This document shows positions 29,066 through 38,212 of a stretch of 64,000 bases of DNA, one piece after another; positions within the stretch are counted from its first letter, which is position 1, and each line of letters begins with the position of its first letter. The translations under genes and the position numbers were made by a program. The notes beneath the pieces are model-generated. The model saw nothing but the letters and a program-made list of their open reading frames with translations. It was not told the origin of the DNA and did not search any database. The stretch comes from Lutibacter agarilyticus (lineage in GTDB: Bacteria > Bacteroidota > Bacteroidia > Flavobacteriales > Flavobacteriaceae): the NCBI RefSeq assembly GCF_900188235.1, contig NZ_FZNT01000004.1, forward strand, positions 186,001 to 250,000. Direction: 5' to 3'.

Positions 29066-29827
29066 TTATTGAACTGTTGTTTTTAAAATTTCTAACAAAG
29101 CTGATTTATTGTTCACCAATTGAAAAGAGATTGGTAATTCAGGCTTTTTTATAATTACAATTGGAATATTACAGTGTTTTGCAGCATCTATCTTCACCGA
29201 CAATGCGCCGCTATTCCCACTTTCTTTGGTGATCACAACTTCAATAATTTTTTGTTGAAAAAGTGCAACCTCAGCTTCAACTGATGTATTTGGATAACCC
29301 AAAATCAATTGACTTTCTGGGAAATTGCTTTTCAACGCAATATCTTTTGAAGATGGTCTATCTAAAATTCTGAAATAACTCAAGTTATTTTTCCAAAAGT
29401 TTTCAAACTTTACAATTGTTTGAACTCCTGTTAATCCCAATAAGATTTTTCCATTGAATTTTTCATGCAACAGAGTCAATGCATCTTCATAATCATCTAC
29501 ATAATGAATCATTGCATGTTGTATTCTCTCAGGATACTCTCTTTGCAATCTATAAACGGGTATTTCACATTTTTCGGCAACTACATCAATTGTTCTATGT
29601 AATTCTTCCGCAAAAGGATGTGATGCGTGAATAATGGCTGTAATATTTTTATCAGAAATAAATTGCTCTAAATTTTCAACAGAAAAAGCACCAAAACGAT
29701 AAATTCCACAATCACCTAATTCCACTTTTATTTCAGTTTTAGAGGAATAGATATACTGCAATTGAAGTGCTTCTAACACCTCAATTGCTTGTTTACCTTC
29801 TGTTGTTCCTCCAAAAACTAATATCAT
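29066..29827 (-). CDS. cobK: Precorrin-6A reductase CobK/CbiJ
   Basis: A 253-residue NAD(P)H-dependent reductase of the corrin ring (cobalt-precorrin-6A in this route). Seen are ILVFGGTTEGKQ at the N terminus, ASHPFAEELHRT (about 68-79), the PVYRLQRE segment, LTGVQTIVKF and TKESGNSGALSVKIDAA, all conserved in the family. It sits between cbiG-cbiF and cbiD, separated from the former by 105 bp that hold a repeat pair. Confidence 0.92.
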   Translation of the reverse strand: MILVFGGTTEGKQAIEVLEALQLQYIYSSKTEIKVELGDCGIYRFGAFSVENLEQFISDKNITAIIHASHPFAEELHRTIDVVAEKCEIPVYRLQREYPERIQHAMIHYVDDYEDALTLLHEKFNGKILLGLTGVQTIVKFENFWKNNLSYFRILDRPSSKDIALKSNFPESQLILGYPNTSVEAEVALFQQKIIEVVITKESGNSGALSVKIDAAKHCNIPIVIIKKPELPISFQLVNNKSALLEILKTTVQ

Positions 29828-29852
29828 CTCTATTCTCTTATTTTTTTATCTC

Positions 29853-29930
29853 TTCTAAAATTGTCTCACTGAGCTTGTCGAATTGCACTCTTTCTATAAT
29901 TGTCACACTGAGCTTGTCGAAGTGCGCTCT
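29853..29930 (+). repeat. Two tandem copies of a 39-bp REP-like repeat
   Basis: Units 29853-29891 and 29892-29930 share the core CACTGAGCTTGTCGAA with a few differences outside it. Each holds the partial palindrome CACTgagcttgtcgaAGTG. This kind of short intergenic repeat is common in Flavobacteriaceae genomes (general knowledge). It lies inside the cobalamin operon, 2 bp from the stop codon of cbiG-cbiF. Confidence 0.75.
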
Positions 29931-29932
29931 AT

Positions 29933-31774
29933 TTACTCGTTTAAAACAAATTTTTTGTTTGTTCTAAAAATGTGTTTCCATTCTGGACTGTATAAATGTG
30001 ATCTATTTTTTCGTGCTCCAATGGCTTCACCAACAATAATTAAAACAGTTCTCGATTTTTTACTATCCTTTACTATTTGTGCCAAATCCTCTAATTTTCC
30101 TTGGTAAATTTCTTCATCTTTCCAAGTCAATCTGTACATCACAGCAACTGGTGTACTTGCATCATAATGTTCTAATAATTGATTTTGAACTTTCTTCGCA
30201 ATACCAACACTTAAAAACAAACACATAGTAGCTTTGTGCTTTGCCATTTCAACTAATTTTTCAGTTGCTGGTAATGGTGTTTTACCTTCTCCTCTAGTTA
30301 AAATAATAGATTGTACGACTTCAGGAATTGTAAATTCTGATTTTAATGCTGCCGCAGCGGCACTAAATGAAGAGATACCAGGAACGATAAAGTATTCCAT
30401 TCCTAATTCATCAAAAATGGTCATTTGCTCTTGAATAGCGCCATAAATAGAAGGATCACCACATTGTAAACGAACTATTGAATTTCCTTTGATATAATGT
30501 TTTTGCATTAAAGCAACTTGCTCTTCCAAAGTCATTGAAGCTGAATTACGAACCACAGCGCCTTTTTTACACCAATTGGTCATTTCTTCAGGAATTAAAC
30601 TCCCTGCATATAACACACAATCAGCATTTTCTAAGTATTGTTTTCCTTTTACAGTAATTAATTCTTCATCACCAGGACCTGCTCCAATAATTGCTATTTG
30701 AGCTTTTCTTTCAACCTTTGAATTTAAAGCAACGGCAAACGTGAATTTTTCATTATTATCCAAAATAACTTTTTGCTTTTCAACTAATAATGTTTTGGTA
30801 TTTGCCATTAACATAGCTGTAGATTCTGAAACACCGTCCACTCCAATTTTTTCTTGTACCATTAAACTTGGGTTTGGCACATTTACAGTATCAATTTCTT
30901 CAGAAGTAAAAGTTTTAAAAGGAGTCTTATTATTTTTACTCCAATCTAAATAAGCACTTTGTTTTGCTTTAATATCAATAGAACCAAAGTTTTCAATAGC
31001 TGAGAACAACAATCCTTTTTCTTCGAATTTTACTTTAAAAGTTTCATCAAATAAACGTTCATCTAAACTTTTTGAACAACCTGAACCAACAGATAACACT
31101 TTAGGTACATAATACAATACTGGAATTGTAGTTGTAATTTCTTTATACGTTACGGCTATTAATAATTCAAATTGAGTGAAATCAATTTCACTTTCATTAT
31201 AAAAAACAGTGACAAAATTGGGTAGACTCTTTTCTAAAAAATCCGTTCCGTGGTCTTTTACATCTAACAATAAAGCAGTAGGCTTATTATTTACAAATAA
31301 AGCCATTACTTCATTTAATGTCGAAGTACTTTCTGTTTTCCAATTAAATTGTTTTCCAAGCGTATCCACCCCCCAAATTTCTTGCACATCACTTGATGTT
31401 GAAATAATTGCTTTTCCACCCAATAATTGCGCAACTTTATTTGCAAAATCATTGGCACCGCCAGTATGTCCGCTAATTACAGACTGTACATTTAATCCCA
31501 ATTCGTCAGCACAAATTACAGCTGCATCCTTATATTTATCATTTAAAAATGGTGCAATTGTGCGTACACAAATTCCCAAGGCACTGATAAAACAGATGCC
31601 GTCAATTTTCGAGAAATTATCAGCCAGATAATCTGAAATTGAAGAGACTACTGATACATGTTTATTATCAGATGTACGCGTTGTAATTATTAATGATTTT
31701 GGAAATTGTTTTTGTAAAACTAAGGCTTGTTCAATCCCTTTATCCGTAATTGCTATGATGCTTATTTTTTTCAT
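29933..31774 (-). CDS. CbiG-CbiF fusion: cobalt-precorrin-5A hydrolase / precorrin-4 C11-methyltransferase
   Basis: A 613-residue two-enzyme protein. Residues about 1-340 are CbiG: N-terminal ISAL/GICVRTIAPFLNDKY region, VISGHTGGANDFA, and the SVGSGCSK C-terminal core. Residues about 355-605 are a SAM-dependent corrin methyltransferase: IIGAGPGDEELITVKG at the start, then LQCGDPSIYGAIQEQ and VPGISSFSAAAA, as in CbiF/CobM. CbiF methylates C11 and CbiG then opens the delta-lactone and releases acetaldehyde, so the fusion joins two consecutive steps. Confidence 0.93.
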   Translation of the reverse strand: MKKISIIAITDKGIEQALVLQKQFPKSLIITTRTSDNKHVSVVSSISDYLADNFSKIDGICFISALGICVRTIAPFLNDKYKDAAVICADELGLNVQSVISGHTGGANDFANKVAQLLGGKAIISTSSDVQEIWGVDTLGKQFNWKTESTSTLNEVMALFVNNKPTALLLDVKDHGTDFLEKSLPNFVTVFYNESEIDFTQFELLIAVTYKEITTTIPVLYYVPKVLSVGSGCSKSLDERLFDETFKVKFEEKGLLFSAIENFGSIDIKAKQSAYLDWSKNNKTPFKTFTSEEIDTVNVPNPSLMVQEKIGVDGVSESTAMLMANTKTLLVEKQKVILDNNEKFTFAVALNSKVERKAQIAIIGAGPGDEELITVKGKQYLENADCVLYAGSLIPEEMTNWCKKGAVVRNSASMTLEEQVALMQKHYIKGNSIVRLQCGDPSIYGAIQEQMTIFDELGMEYFIVPGISSFSAAAAALKSEFTIPEVVQSIILTRGEGKTPLPATEKLVEMAKHKATMCLFLSVGIAKKVQNQLLEHYDASTPVAVMYRLTWKDEEIYQGKLEDLAQIVKDSKKSRTVLIIVGEAIGARKNRSHLYSPEWKHIFRTNKKFVLNE

Positions 31775-31779
31775 TTTTT

Positions 31780-32976
31780 CTAATTTTTCACTGCTGCGTG
31801 AATTGTAATTTTATTGTGTTGATTTAACTGAATACTTGTGCTATCAATAGCATAATCAAGTGCTGTCAGCTCATTTACAAAGGTTGTACTAGTTGTTTCT
31901 TTTACTGCGTTGGTTACAAATCTTGTTGAAGGATTTAACTGATATATTTTATGAATCATTTCTTTCAATCTATTTCCGTGACCACCTATAAAAACAACAT
32001 CTGGAGTTGGATATTCTGACAAGTCTAAATCGAAAAAATCATCGATTACCACGTTAATTCCCGGCGTTGAAAATCGTTCTTTATTCAACTGAATAATTGC
32101 GCTACATTCCTCTCTTTTTTCAAAAGCGGTAATATCCAAATGCGGAAAATGTTTTTTTGCTTCAATAGATACAGAGCCAGTACACGCTCCAATATCCCAG
32201 AAAACAGCTGTGTTTTTTAATTGTAAAGCGTTTAAAGTACTCAACCGAATAGGCATTTTGGTAATCATATTCAATCTGTTCGGAAGTGGAATAAAATCTG
32301 CATCTGGAATTCCAAAAGAACTATTTTTCACAAATTTCCGCTCCAATAGTACACAGTTTAAATTTTGATGATTTAACAACTGGCATTCCTTTAAACTATA
32401 AGTGTTAATTTTTTCATCATCACCATCTAATTCTTCTCCTACTGTAATATTATAATTATCAAAACCATATTTTAACAAACGTGCTGCAATAGCTGCAGGC
32501 GTTTTTTTGTTATCGGTTAAAACTCCAATCAAAGGCTCTTCATGAATTAAAGCAATATCTAACGCTGACCAAACTCTACCGTGAACAGATACTGAACGCA
32601 ATAAACTATAATCAATCATTGTTTTTTGACATAACCGTTGAATACTATTGAAATATGGAAATGATTTGATACTAGCTTCTGGCATATACCTTTTTAATGT
32701 GTTTCCAAACCCATAAAAGAAAGGGTCACCTGAAGCAAAAATCATAATTGGTTTATGCGCATCACCGTATTTTAATAAAACGGAATCCATTCTTCCAGAT
32801 ATTTCTATCCAAGTATGTTGTTTTGGCAACATTGATTTCACGAGTTCGTAATGCCTTTTTCCGCCAGAAAAAACCTTGGTACTTTGTATTAAAAACAAAA
32901 TGGCATCATTTATAATTGGTTTGGAATGATTGCCAATACCAACCAAATAAAATTCTATATGTTGTCTTTTACTCAT
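31780..32976 (-). CDS. cobL: Precorrin-6Y C5,15-methyltransferase CbiE-CbiT/CobL
   Basis: A 398-residue bifunctional enzyme. The N-terminal half (about 8-210) is a tetrapyrrole methylase (VGIGNHSKPIIND..., ASGDPFFYGFGNTL), which methylates C5 as CbiE. The C-terminal half (about 235-395) is a Rossmann methyltransferase with WDIGACTGSVSIEAKK and FIGGHGNRL, as in CbiT, which methylates C15 and decarboxylates the C12 acetate. It ends 5 nt before cbiG-cbiF and starts 2 nt after bluB. Confidence 0.93.
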   Translation of the reverse strand: MSKRQHIEFYLVGIGNHSKPIINDAILFLIQSTKVFSGGKRHYELVKSMLPKQHTWIEISGRMDSVLLKYGDAHKPIMIFASGDPFFYGFGNTLKRYMPEASIKSFPYFNSIQRLCQKTMIDYSLLRSVSVHGRVWSALDIALIHEEPLIGVLTDNKKTPAAIAARLLKYGFDNYNITVGEELDGDDEKINTYSLKECQLLNHQNLNCVLLERKFVKNSSFGIPDADFIPLPNRLNMITKMPIRLSTLNALQLKNTAVFWDIGACTGSVSIEAKKHFPHLDITAFEKREECSAIIQLNKERFSTPGINVVIDDFFDLDLSEYPTPDVVFIGGHGNRLKEMIHKIYQLNPSTRFVTNAVKETTSTTFVNELTALDYAIDSTSIQLNQHNKITIHAAVKN

Positions 32977-32978
32977 TG

Positions 32979-33617
32979 TTAATAGTGATTGTAAATTAAA
33001 ACTTCGTCAATAGTTTTTCTTTTTTCCCATTTTAATTTCTCCAACTCAGGATTTTCATAAAAAAAATCTACGTGTCCTAAACATAAATAACCTATCAATT
33101 CTCGGTCTTCTGGTGCATTTAAAATAGTTTTAACTTTATTTGGGTTCAAAATACTAACCCAACCAAGCCCCACACCTAATGCTCTTGCCATTAACCACAT
33201 ATTTTGTATAGCGCAAACCACACTAAATACTCCAGCCTCTTTCATAGAAGTTTGTCCTAAAACTGGATGCTCTTTAGGCTTATAGAATACTGCTATATTT
33301 AAAGCCGATTCTGAAATTCCTTCTAATTTCAATTGGGTATAAGCATCTCCTTTTTTTCCTTCAAATAAATCAGCCGCTTTTTCATTTTCTTCAAAAAAGC
33401 TTTGCTTAATTTTAGTTCTAATGGCAGCATCTTTTACCACAACAAATTCCCAAGGCTGAGAAAATCCAACAGAAGGCGCATTTACACCCGCAAACAATAT
33501 TTTTTCAAGATCTTCTTTTGAAATATCTTTATCTATAAACCTGTTTCCTCTAACATCTCTTCTGGAAAGAATGATGTTTTCTAAAGTTTCTATGTCTTCT
33601 GAAGTAAATTTGTTCAT
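32979..33617 (-). CDS. bluB: 5,6-dimethylbenzimidazole synthase BluB
   Basis: A 212-residue nitroreductase-fold flavoprotein. BluB uses O2 to break down reduced FMN and forms 5,6-dimethylbenzimidazole, the lower ligand of B12. Seen are the FMN-binding SRRDVRGNRF (about 13-22), NAPSVGFSQPWEFVVV (about 51-66) and GLGWVSILNP with the BluB-type spacing. Its place in the operon supports BluB over a general nitroreductase. It implies DMB as lower ligand and the presence of oxygen. Confidence 0.92.
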   Translation of the reverse strand: MNKFTSEDIETLENIILSRRDVRGNRFIDKDISKEDLEKILFAGVNAPSVGFSQPWEFVVVKDAAIRTKIKQSFFEENEKAADLFEGKKGDAYTQLKLEGISESALNIAVFYKPKEHPVLGQTSMKEAGVFSVVCAIQNMWLMARALGVGLGWVSILNPNKVKTILNAPEDRELIGYLCLGHVDFFYENPELEKLKWEKRKTIDEVLIYNHY

Positions 33618-33627
33618 TGGAATTTGT

Positions 33628-35004
33628 TTATGATTCGAAGTAAGTTGAAGCTTCTTCTAATGTGTAAGCCGCATTTACAATTGCTGCTGCTACATTACTT
33701 CCTCCTCTATTTCCTTCAATAAGTACCCAATCGGTATCTTTTACCTGTGATAATTGTTCTTTAGACTCAATTACATTTACAAATCCTACGGGTGCTCCAA
33801 TAACTCCCGTTGGTTTAAAACCGTTATTATTTCTAATCTGATCTGTAATTTCCATTAAAGCAGTTGGTGCATTTCCAATAACGTACAATGCGTTTGGATG
33901 CAATTCAATGGCTTTTCTAATTCCTGCCTGAGAACGTGTAATATTTTCTTTTACGGCTAATTTCTGTGCATCTTCATCATTTAAATAGCAATGGATACTT
34001 GTTCCATATTGTTCACTAAAAGCTTTCGTAATTCCAGCTTTTACCATAGTTACATCAGTGATAATTTCACCTCCGCTTTTAAGGTAGTTATGTAAGGTTG
34101 AAATTGCATTTTCAGTAGATTTATAAAACTGGTGATCGTCTAAAACTCCTGTGGTATGAATTACACGTGTAATTGCCCATTTATCATTATTAGCGTAGTC
34201 TAAATCTTGAATATGATTTGTAACTATTCTAAAGCTTTCTTGCTGAATTTCTTTTCCTGTATGTGGTTTTCTATTTAAGTATCCACGAGGCGTTACCAAA
34301 TAGTTTTTAAATTGAAATGTTTGAGAGTTCCCAATCATTACCAAACTAAACATATCTACATCTTCTGGGTTGAATTCTCCAAGCGTAGTAATTTTAATAT
34401 TTTCATCTGGACGTGTCACTTGTTTTACAATAGCTACGGGTGTTGAAGCGCTTCTTTCTTCTAAAAATATTTTTTGTAATCTACCTAACTGCCAGTGTCT
34501 TTTTATACTTTTTGGATTGTATAAACTTGTTACAAAATCTCCCATTGCAGCTGCTCTAATTCTTTTTTCAATCACATTCCAAGGTGTCATTAAATCTGAC
34601 AATGAAATACAACAGAAATCATGACCTAGTGGTGCTCCTAATTTACTTCCTGAGGCTAAAAATGCTGAAATACCTGGTAAGGTTTCTAATTCAAGGTTTT
34701 CAATATCTCGTTTAGCAACCATTTCGTAAACAATTGCTGCCATTGAATAAATACTGGCATCACCAGAACCAATTACAACAACATATTTACCTTCTTTTGC
34801 CTTTTCAATTGCTTTTTCTGCACGCGCTTCTTCCTTTCCTAAAGGCATTGAGATTAACTCTGCATCTTCTCTGAAAAACTCTTTTCCAAATTGAAAATAG
34901 TAATCATACCCAATAACAACATCAGCTAATGCCAACGCATTTTTTACTAATGGCAACATATAATTTTTATCTCCTGGTCCAAGACCTGCTACTGTAATTT
35001 TCAT
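33628..35004 (-). CDS. CbiH-CbiC fusion: precorrin-3B C17-methyltransferase / precorrin-8X methylmutase
   Basis: A 458-residue fusion. Residues about 1-235 are CbiH/CobJ: VAGLGPGDKNYMLPL, GSGDASIYSMA, and LPGISAFLASGSKLGAPLGHDFC (here LPGISAF and GAPLGHDF). This enzyme methylates C17 and contracts the ring. Residues about 255-455 are CbiC/CobH: VIHTTGVLDD, DVTMVKAGI, NAPTAL and GVIGAPVGFVN, which moves the C11 methyl to C12. The fused steps are not consecutive in the pathway. It overlaps cobI by 4 nt. Confidence 0.93.
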   Translation of the reverse strand: MKITVAGLGPGDKNYMLPLVKNALALADVVIGYDYYFQFGKEFFREDAELISMPLGKEEARAEKAIEKAKEGKYVVVIGSGDASIYSMAAIVYEMVAKRDIENLELETLPGISAFLASGSKLGAPLGHDFCCISLSDLMTPWNVIEKRIRAAAMGDFVTSLYNPKSIKRHWQLGRLQKIFLEERSASTPVAIVKQVTRPDENIKITTLGEFNPEDVDMFSLVMIGNSQTFQFKNYLVTPRGYLNRKPHTGKEIQQESFRIVTNHIQDLDYANNDKWAITRVIHTTGVLDDHQFYKSTENAISTLHNYLKSGGEIITDVTMVKAGITKAFSEQYGTSIHCYLNDEDAQKLAVKENITRSQAGIRKAIELHPNALYVIGNAPTALMEITDQIRNNNGFKPTGVIGAPVGFVNVIESKEQLSQVKDTDWVLIEGNRGGSNVAAAIVNAAYTLEEASTYFES

Positions 35005-35705
35005 TTTTTGATAGTTATTAAAGAGAAATATGGAATATCTCTTTTGTTAATTTCTTCTAAATTAGAAGCTATAAATTGATTTTTTGTTCCTAATTTTTCA
35101 GAATAATTAACGAAATAATTCCCCTTGGAAAGCACCTTATTAACCACACCCATTGCCGATTTAATTTTCATTAAAACAACAGTATCAAAATATGTTAAAG
35201 CTTCTTCTAATTCTGCCTCAGTTTGTACTCTTGGTAAAATAATAAGCTTTTCATTTTGTAAACATAAAGGTGCTAAATGTTCTGAAGCGGCTAATGCATA
35301 TGAAGTAATTCCAGGGATTAATTCTACATTGAAATTTTCTTTTTTAATTTTCTCTAACAAATATGAAAAAGAGCTAAACGTATTTACATCTCCTTCACTT
35401 ACAATGGCTATTTTCAAGCCTTTTTTATAATCCTCCTTAATTTGTTCAAAAGTTAAATCGTATAATTTACTTACTTTAACTCGTGCCAAATCCATTTCTA
35501 AATAGAACCCTTCAAATTTAGTTGCATCTAATTTATAATGCTCTAAAATACTTAGTGAGTAACTTGATTTCACTCCGCTTTTAAACAAAGATCCAGGGTA
35601 GTAAATTTTATCTGCTTCTTGTAAAACTTTTAATCCTTTTAAGGTAATTAAATCAGGATCTCCTGGTCCTAATGAAACTCCATAAATAATTGATTTTGTA
35701 TTCAT
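35001..35705 (-). CDS. cbiL: Precorrin-2 / cobalt-factor II C20-methyltransferase
   Basis: A 234-residue SAM-dependent tetrapyrrole methylase. The start YGVSLGPGDPDLITLKG is the family's first motif, SEGDVNTFSSFSYL the second, and LIPGITSYALAASE the third; this set fits CobI/CbiL rather than the other methylases. It adds the C20 methyl. As the neighbouring genes are the early-cobalt type, the substrate is likely cobalt-factor II. It lies between cbiX and cbiH-cbiC. Confidence 0.92.
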   Translation of the reverse strand: MNTKSIIYGVSLGPGDPDLITLKGLKVLQEADKIYYPGSLFKSGVKSSYSLSILEHYKLDATKFEGFYLEMDLARVKVSKLYDLTFEQIKEDYKKGLKIAIVSEGDVNTFSSFSYLLEKIKKENFNVELIPGITSYALAASEHLAPLCLQNEKLIILPRVQTEAELEEALTYFDTVVLMKIKSAMGVVNKVLSKGNYFVNYSEKLGTKNQFIASNLEEINKRDIPYFSLITIKK

Positions 35706-35729
35706 TTATTCTTTTTTTATTGGAATTGA

Positions 35730-36662
35730 TTAAATTCCTAAAATATTTTTTAATGTTTTTGAAATACTTTTTTTAGCACCTACTTTTTCATCTTCTTCAA
35801 ACAAAATTCCTTTCACATTTAAATGGTGACCTATTTGTTCTTTTCCTATTTCCTCTTCAAACCCAACAATTTGCTTACGGTATTTACAAACTTGGCAATT
35901 CATATTTCCCGTTCCATTAATTGCCTCATCTAAGCGTTCATCAAAAGCTTTTAAAATCAGCTCATCTTTTCCAAAAGGTTTTGTTGATATATAGGTATTT
36001 GTGGTTGTTTCGTTAAAATCTTCAACAGCTTTATAAATACGTTCTAACAAAATTCCTGTAAAAAAGAAAAATGGAATTACATAGGTTCTTTTAAAACCTA
36101 ATTTCTCAACAAACTCCATTGATTCTTTAACACTTGGATACGCCGTACCGCTATACCCAACGGTAGCAAAACCAAATCCCATTCCTTCCCAAAGCATACT
36201 ACATAATTTGTGTACATCTGAATTTGCATCAGGATCAGTGGTTCCTCTTCCTACCACAATTAAAGCCGTTTCTTTTCTTGGTATTGCTGGTAATTCTTGT
36301 TCTTTTTCTAAAATAATTTTCTGAGATAAATCCAATAAAAAAGTACTAACACCTAAATGTTTCCCCATTTTTATAGTTAAATCTGAATGGTAAGATTGTA
36401 ACGTATTTAACTCATACGGAATGTCATTTTTGGCATGAGAACCTGCAAAAAGTATAATTGGTAACGCATAAATTTCACGAATCCCTTTTTCATACATACG
36501 CTCTACTGCAGCTTCATATAAAGGATGATTGAATTCTAAAAAACCATAATCAACTTCATAATCAGCATACCTTGCCTTCAAAACATCAACCATTTCTTTA
36601 AATGCAGTAGTACCCGTTTTGGTTCTACTACCGTGACCACATAATAAAATTCCTTTTTTCAT
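35730..36662 (-). CDS. cbiX: Sirohydrochlorin cobaltochelatase CbiX (long form)
   Basis: A 310-residue ATP-independent chelatase that puts Co2+ into sirohydrochlorin. It has two CbiX-type repeats: LLCGHGSRTKTG (about 6-17) with the metal-binding His and PIILFAGSHAKNDIP (about 68-82), then VVGRGTTDPDANSD and the FFFFTGIL segment. After about residue 255 is a tail with CQVCKYRKQ, a CxxC that may hold an iron-sulfur cluster or metal, as in some longer CbiX proteins. It opens the early-cobalt route and follows the uroporphyrinogen methylase gene by 2 nt. Confidence 0.92.
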   Translation of the reverse strand: MKKGILLCGHGSRTKTGTTAFKEMVDVLKARYADYEVDYGFLEFNHPLYEAAVERMYEKGIREIYALPIILFAGSHAKNDIPYELNTLQSYHSDLTIKMGKHLGVSTFLLDLSQKIILEKEQELPAIPRKETALIVVGRGTTDPDANSDVHKLCSMLWEGMGFGFATVGYSGTAYPSVKESMEFVEKLGFKRTYVIPFFFFTGILLERIYKAVEDFNETTTNTYISTKPFGKDELILKAFDERLDEAINGTGNMNCQVCKYRKQIVGFEEEIGKEQIGHHLNVKGILFEEDEKVGAKKSISKTLKNILGI

Positions 36663-36664
36663 AA

Positions 36665-38212
36665 TTATTGAATTGGTTCAACTCCTATTAAAAACACTAC
36701 TGGCATTGGTAATGGATTTTCTTTTATAGCTGCTTCTATTTCTCCTAATGTTGAACTTAGCAACAGTTTATTTGCTCGAGATACATTGGAAATAGCATTG
36801 ATTGGAATGTTTGGATTTCCAGTAACTTCAATTAATTTTGGAATTAATTTATCTAAACTTTTTAACCCCATATATAAAGCCAATGAATTACCTGCCTTTA
36901 ATAAAGATGCAATACCCTTTAGCTGATCAAATGAATAATCGGCTGTATGTGCTGTACAAATTAAAACTGCGTTAGATTTTTTACGTTCGGTAATTGGAAT
37001 ATTGCAATAACTTGCAGCAGCTAACGCCGCCGAAATACCTGGCACAACATTAAATGGTATTTTTTCTTTGGTTAAATAACGAGCTTCCTCACCTGCTCTT
37101 CCATAAATATATGGATCACCTGATTTTATACGAACAACCTTTTTTCCTAAATAATAATATTTATGAAATAACATATTGATATTATCTTGACGCTCCATTT
37201 GACAGAATTTATCTCCAAATTTTCGTCCTACATAAACTCTTTCCGCAGTTGTATTTATATCTAAAATTTCTTCACTAATTAAGTTATCGTGTAATATAAT
37301 TTCAGCATCTTTTATTAATTCATACGCTTGAAGTGTTAATAGTTTAATATTTCCTGGACCTGCGCCTATGATAGAAACCGTACCTTCAGACTCACTTTTG
37401 AAAATTTGTTCAGGATTGTCAAATTTGTATGTAAAATTCAACAGCTCTTTAGATTTAGAGTTATCAATTATTTTCTTTTCTGAAATTTTTTCTGAAGCCT
37501 CAAAAACAGGTTGATCTAATTCTAAAATTTTAGCTGCATTTTTATAATAATTTGCTCTTACTGGATGTTTTGAAGCGCAACCATTGATAATTTCGCCAAA
37601 ACAATCTTGTTCAATTATAGCATTTATAAGACCTATACAATCTTCTCTGTGAATTAAATTCACCTGAGCTGAAGCATTTTTTAAGACTCTTTTCCCTGCT
37701 AAAAATTTCCCTGGATGTCTGTCAGGACCAATTAATCCTGCTAAACGTAAAATTGTTGCGTTTTCACCAAAATGATTTTGAATTACTTTTTCAGCTGCCA
37801 AAACGGCAACACCCGATTCTTTCACTGGAATAGCTTCAATACTTTCAGAAATAGGAATAGCACTAGCACCATAAACAGCCGTAGTACTTACAAAAATCAC
37901 TTTTACATTCTTTGGCGTTTTATTTGCAATTTGTGCTATTATACTTGGATAAATAGTTAATATATTTTCTATTCTTCTTGGAGGAATATTGATAACTAAA
38001 TATGCTGTATCTTCAATAAAACTATCCCAATCTCCTATAATTTTAGTTGGTAAAACTTCAATCCTACTAACATAAAAAGGATGCTTTGCTAATTCTTTTG
38101 ATTTAGCAATTGATGATGTACTTCCTGTAATTAAATTTCCTTTTTGATGCAGATTTATGGCTAATGATTCTCCTAACCATCCAACACCAAGTATTGCTAT
38201 TTTCTTAGACAT
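36665..38212 (-). CDS. SDR/YeeZ-like domain fused to uroporphyrinogen-III C-methyltransferase
   Basis: A two-domain protein of about 515 residues. The N-terminal part (about 1-265) is a Rossmann-fold epimerase-like domain with VGWLGESLA after IAILG, and VIFVSTTAVYG; it resembles YeeZ-type NAD(P)-binding proteins. The C-terminal part (about 275-515) is SUMT/CobA: VSIIGAGPGNIKLLTLQA, VRIKSGDPYIYGRAGEEA and VVPGISAALAAA. SUMT makes precorrin-2 from uroporphyrinogen III. The start is taken at 38212 (MSKKIAILG); the ATG at 38221 would add three residues. The fusion partner is not one usually seen with SUMT, and its role is unknown. Confidence 0.88.
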   Translation of the reverse strand: MSKKIAILGVGWLGESLAINLHQKGNLITGSTSSIAKSKELAKHPFYVSRIEVLPTKIIGDWDSFIEDTAYLVINIPPRRIENILTIYPSIIAQIANKTPKNVKVIFVSTTAVYGASAIPISESIEAIPVKESGVAVLAAEKVIQNHFGENATILRLAGLIGPDRHPGKFLAGKRVLKNASAQVNLIHREDCIGLINAIIEQDCFGEIINGCASKHPVRANYYKNAAKILELDQPVFEASEKISEKKIIDNSKSKELLNFTYKFDNPEQIFKSESEGTVSIIGAGPGNIKLLTLQAYELIKDAEIILHDNLISEEILDINTTAERVYVGRKFGDKFCQMERQDNINMLFHKYYYLGKKVVRIKSGDPYIYGRAGEEARYLTKEKIPFNVVPGISAALAAASYCNIPITERKKSNAVLICTAHTADYSFDQLKGIASLLKAGNSLALYMGLKSLDKLIPKLIEVTGNPNIPINAISNVSRANKLLLSSTLGEIEAAIKENPLPMPVVFLIGVEPIQ

